A DNA stretch of 64,000 nt from Buxus sempervirens. Lineage: Eukaryota; Streptophyta; Magnoliopsida; Buxales; Buxaceae. The position numbers and the translations under genes were made by a program. Positions within the stretch are counted from its first letter, which is position 1, and each line of letters starts with the position of its first letter. Positions 61,737-64,000 of the stretch are shown piece by piece. The notes under the pieces are model-generated. The model was given only the letters and a program-made list of their open reading frames with translations, ran no database searches and was not told where the DNA came from. The DNA is taken from positions 1,364,001-1,428,000 of the forward strand of contig OX387192.1 in assembly GCA_947561395.2 (NCBI GenBank), written 5' to 3'.

Positions 61737-62051
61737 TTAGTGTTGTTGGAATCAGCTTGGAACCACCTATCTATTGGGATCAATTTGGGCAGTTGAATTG
61801 GGGGTCGAGCAAAAAGTCAACTTTTTGCTCCCCAAAAGTTTGACTGGTTCATAACTTCCTCATTCGGACTCCGATTCCAGCAAATTCAGTTGCGTTGGAA
61901 CCGTGTCGAAGTGCTCTTTCCAATGAAATGAAGTTTGATGGCCAAATTCACTTGAATCAAAAAGTCAATTTTTTAACCCCCTTAGGGTTTGACTTTTAGT
62001 TTGACTTTTCATTTTTCTTCATTTTAGGGTTGCAAAAATCAGGTGCTAACA

Positions 62052-62660
62052 GGTACCATGTGGTATCCTCAAATTTAACCCTCAGGTACCTCCATGGTAC
62101 ACCTGGGGTACTTAAAAAATTATTTATAGGTAAAGGGAGATAATTAATTTGTAAATACCATTCAAATATATAGAGTACCAATTAAGGAATAGGTACCTCC
62201 CAAAATAAGAAATAGGTTGAGGGTACTTAAGCCTTAGGTACCCCCAAATAAACCTAAGGTACACCCCTATTTAGCCTAAGGTATACCCCAGGACAACCCT
62301 TAGGTACATAAAAAAAGGCACCCCTCAAATAAGCCTTGGGTAACCCCGCAATTAACACTTAGTTACCCTTACAAAAATGGTCCGTCAAATAAGCCTTAGG
62401 TACCTCCAAAATTAACAATTAGGCACCCCCAACTTAACCCTTAGATACCCCCCCAAATAGCTGTCAAATAAGCCATAAGCACCCTCGAACAAGCCTTAGG
62501 TACCCCACGAATACACTTAAGGTTCACCCCAAAACAACCTTTAGGTACCCCCTAAACACCCTTCCCAATTAAGCCTTAGGTACCCACATTTAATCCTTAG
62601 GTAACCCCCAAATAAGCCATGGGTACCCCCAAAATAAGTCGTAGGTATCCCAAAATCGCC
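62052..62660. repeat. Degenerate 'CCTTAGGTACCCC' repeat array
   Basis: Some 20 occurrences of variants of 'aagccttaggtaccccc(c)aaat' with irregular spacing of about 20-35 bases. Inverted words ('aacctaaggtacacccc') are mixed in. No open frame. It continues in looser form ('gtaccatgtg') to about 63120. Confidence 0.75.
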
Positions 62661-62890
62661 TGGTGCCGATTAATCCTGGGATCTAATCTTGATGAAATAG
62701 AGACTTCATGTTTTCTGAAAAGTTAATCTCGAAGATCGTGATTAATCTTGGGATTAATGGTGAAACCTAATCTCGAATTCGTGATTAGTCGTGGGTCTTA
62801 ATCGTGGAAAATTAGTTTATGGAATTCTAATCACGGAACTCGTGATTAAACTTTGGGCTAATCACCCGGACATGTTTGGTGATTTTTTTG
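62660..62890. repeat. Degenerate 'gattaatc(t/g)tggg' repeats
   Basis: Six to seven variants of 'cgtgattaatcttgggattaat' and 'ctaatctcgaattcgtgatta' follow each other, giving a second low-order repeat next to the GGTACC array. Confidence 0.55.
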
Positions 62891-63544
62891 ACTTTGTTCT
62901 TTGCCAATATACTCTATCTTATTTTAACCAAACCTAGGGGGATGCACAAGGTCCAAAACTTATGCACCCCCTTTGTACTCTTGGGGTACCTTAAAAATAA
63001 TTCACAGGTACCATGTGATAATTAACTTATAGATACTTAAAAATTGTTCACATGTGATTAAGTTTTGTAGCCCTCAAAATATCAGATAGGTAGGGTATCT
63101 AAGATTTATTCTGAGGGGGTACCACATGTATATTTACAAGGGACCCTTGTATTAATCCAAATGTATGACATGGTATATTACAATAGAAACATTGGCACCA
63201 TTTGGATACACTCTGGAATAAATACCAATTAACTTGGCACATGCTTCAAGAGAATGGTTACGATGTATGGTTTCCCCTTTGATTTTTTAGATTCTGGAAC
63301 ATATTCAAATTAAATATATTTCGGAACTTTCTTGTCCTTTTCCTTCTCTTCTTTCTCTCTTTCTCTCTCTCCAAGGCATCACCATCACTTCACACAGTGA
63401 TGCGAGGAGTTTCTGTAAGAGTGTGTATGGTGGCCCCATCCACATGGTACACGCTCATAATAGAAAAGCTACAATTGAGTAAACATTTCTTGCATTAAAA
63501 TTTAAGAATACCAAATAAATAAAATTTGTGTATAAAAATAAATT
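62891..63544. other. Intergenic, repeat-like, no gene seen
   Basis: Contains further 'ggtac' words in inverted order (62980-63120) and a pyrimidine-rich tract near 63330-63375. No coding frame. Confidence 0.5.
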
Positions 63545-64000
63545 ACCTGTAAAAAAAGCAAACTACCACTGACATATTTTTGGTTCTTCTCCTTGTATCA
63601 ACGGATCGAGCCAGTGAGCCAATCAAGAACAAACTTTGGCCAATTATGGTTGGGGAATTTCTCCATATATCTGAGGAGATTTAAGGACTTTGGACTTGCC
63701 TTCGGTTTAGCTTAAGGGCATAAAAATGAGCCCAATGTAAACAATATAAAAAGCCTCTTGAAATATTCATCTCCCATCTCTTTCTCTTTCAATCTTTTCT
63801 CTATCTCTCTTAACTTTATCTTACTAGCTTTATCACAATACATTCTTCTTAATTCCCTGATCTCACTTTCCACCTCATCGATTTCTATGCTCTCACCAGC
63901 AGAGGGCAACCCCAATGTTACCTCAACATCAAGATGTGATATATTAAATCTCCTTCCACTTACTACAATGCAACATTCTTAAGGATTAAATGAAGCCAAT
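63545..64000 (-). pseudogene. Partial plant transposon-associated protein (NWxKFVxDWL type)
   Basis: A minus-strand frame entering from the right edge reads RFNISHLDVEVTLGLPSAG, then EIRELRRMYCDKASKIKLRE and FKRLFILFTLGSFLCP. After a stop or frameshift near 63712 it resumes as WPKFVLDWLTGSIR...YVSGSLLFLQ, with a GT donor-like end near 63548. This phrase order is that of a large plant family of uncharacterised proteins often found in Mutator-like or Ulp1-protease-bearing transposons; that link is from memory of the family and unverified. The N-terminus lies outside the window. It is probably a broken copy. Confidence 0.55.

Larger units (their letters stand above)
58520..62051 (-). mobile_element. 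Solo LTR, family A, minus orientation, split by a PIF element
   Basis: On the minus strand it begins TGTTAGCACCTGATTTTTGC (at 62051) and ends GGTGCGCACA (at 58520), flanked by the 5 bp duplication GGTAC (58515-58519, 62052-62056). It is collinear with 16560-18956 in reverse. Without the 1.1 kb insert at 60623-61736 it is about 2.4 kb, the same length. No internal region or second LTR is present. Its palindrome clusters have a different stem sequence from the other copy. A TATA box (minus 'ctataaatag') lies at about 60132. Confidence 0.92.

Overview
This is a stretch of plant nuclear chromosome. The evidence is spliceosomal introns, pentatricopeptide-repeat (PPR) genes, a nuclear gene for a plastid ribosomal protein, pectin-degrading glycoside hydrolases, and a dense layer of Ty1/copia, Ty3/gypsy-like, LINE, PIF/Harbinger, hAT, Mutator-like and Helitron elements. 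AT-rich intergenic DNA and the gene families fit a non-grass angiosperm (eudicot or magnoliid). I cannot name the species from the sequence.

Layout. 1-4600: a P-class PPR gene on the minus strand with a predicted 5'UTR intron. 5055-12897: a LINE interrupted twice, by a 5.1 kb copia retrotransposon (TSD CCCAT) and by a PIF-like element that carries a 14 x 20 bp minisatellite. 14793-15005: a mini-Helitron. 15908-23238: a nested stack of three solo LTRs, each with its own 5 bp target duplication. 25315-26271: a foldback element split by a hAT MITE (8 bp TSD). 27267-35971: two same-strand polygalacturonase genes with identical exon architecture. 37273-40059: a five-exon NADPH-dependent alkenal/one double-bond reductase gene. 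42664-45321: a DYW-class PPR (RNA-editing type) gene on the minus strand. 46456-48597: a decayed copy of the receptor-like pseudokinase gene found at 52867-54903. 49267-50845: nuclear gene for plastid ribosomal protein L3, minus strand. 52867-54903: BIR-type LRR receptor-like pseudokinase with a predicted GC-AG intron. 55866-57508: a LINE tail inserted at a triplicated target and a Mutator-type MITE. 58520-62051: a second solo LTR of the same family as the one at 16560, in opposite orientation and itself split by a PIF/Harbinger-like element (TSD TTA). 62052-62880: degenerate repeats. 63545-64000: part of a transposon-associated plant gene running off the edge.

The genes do not form a pathway. 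The two polygalacturonases are a duplicated pair acting on cell-wall pectin; the PPR proteins and L3 serve organelle gene expression; the reductase detoxifies reactive carbonyls; the pseudokinase belongs to receptor signalling. No CRISPR, operon or RNA gene was found. The most unusual signals are (i) the two family-A LTRs, which carry clusters of about 20 bp palindromes whose stem sequence differs between copies while the palindromic form is kept, and (ii) several 'tail-only' insertions, only a few bases plus poly(A), flanked by 12-17 bp target duplications and twice stacked at one site. Exon boundaries and TSDs were read by eye; no alignment, database search or expression data were available.
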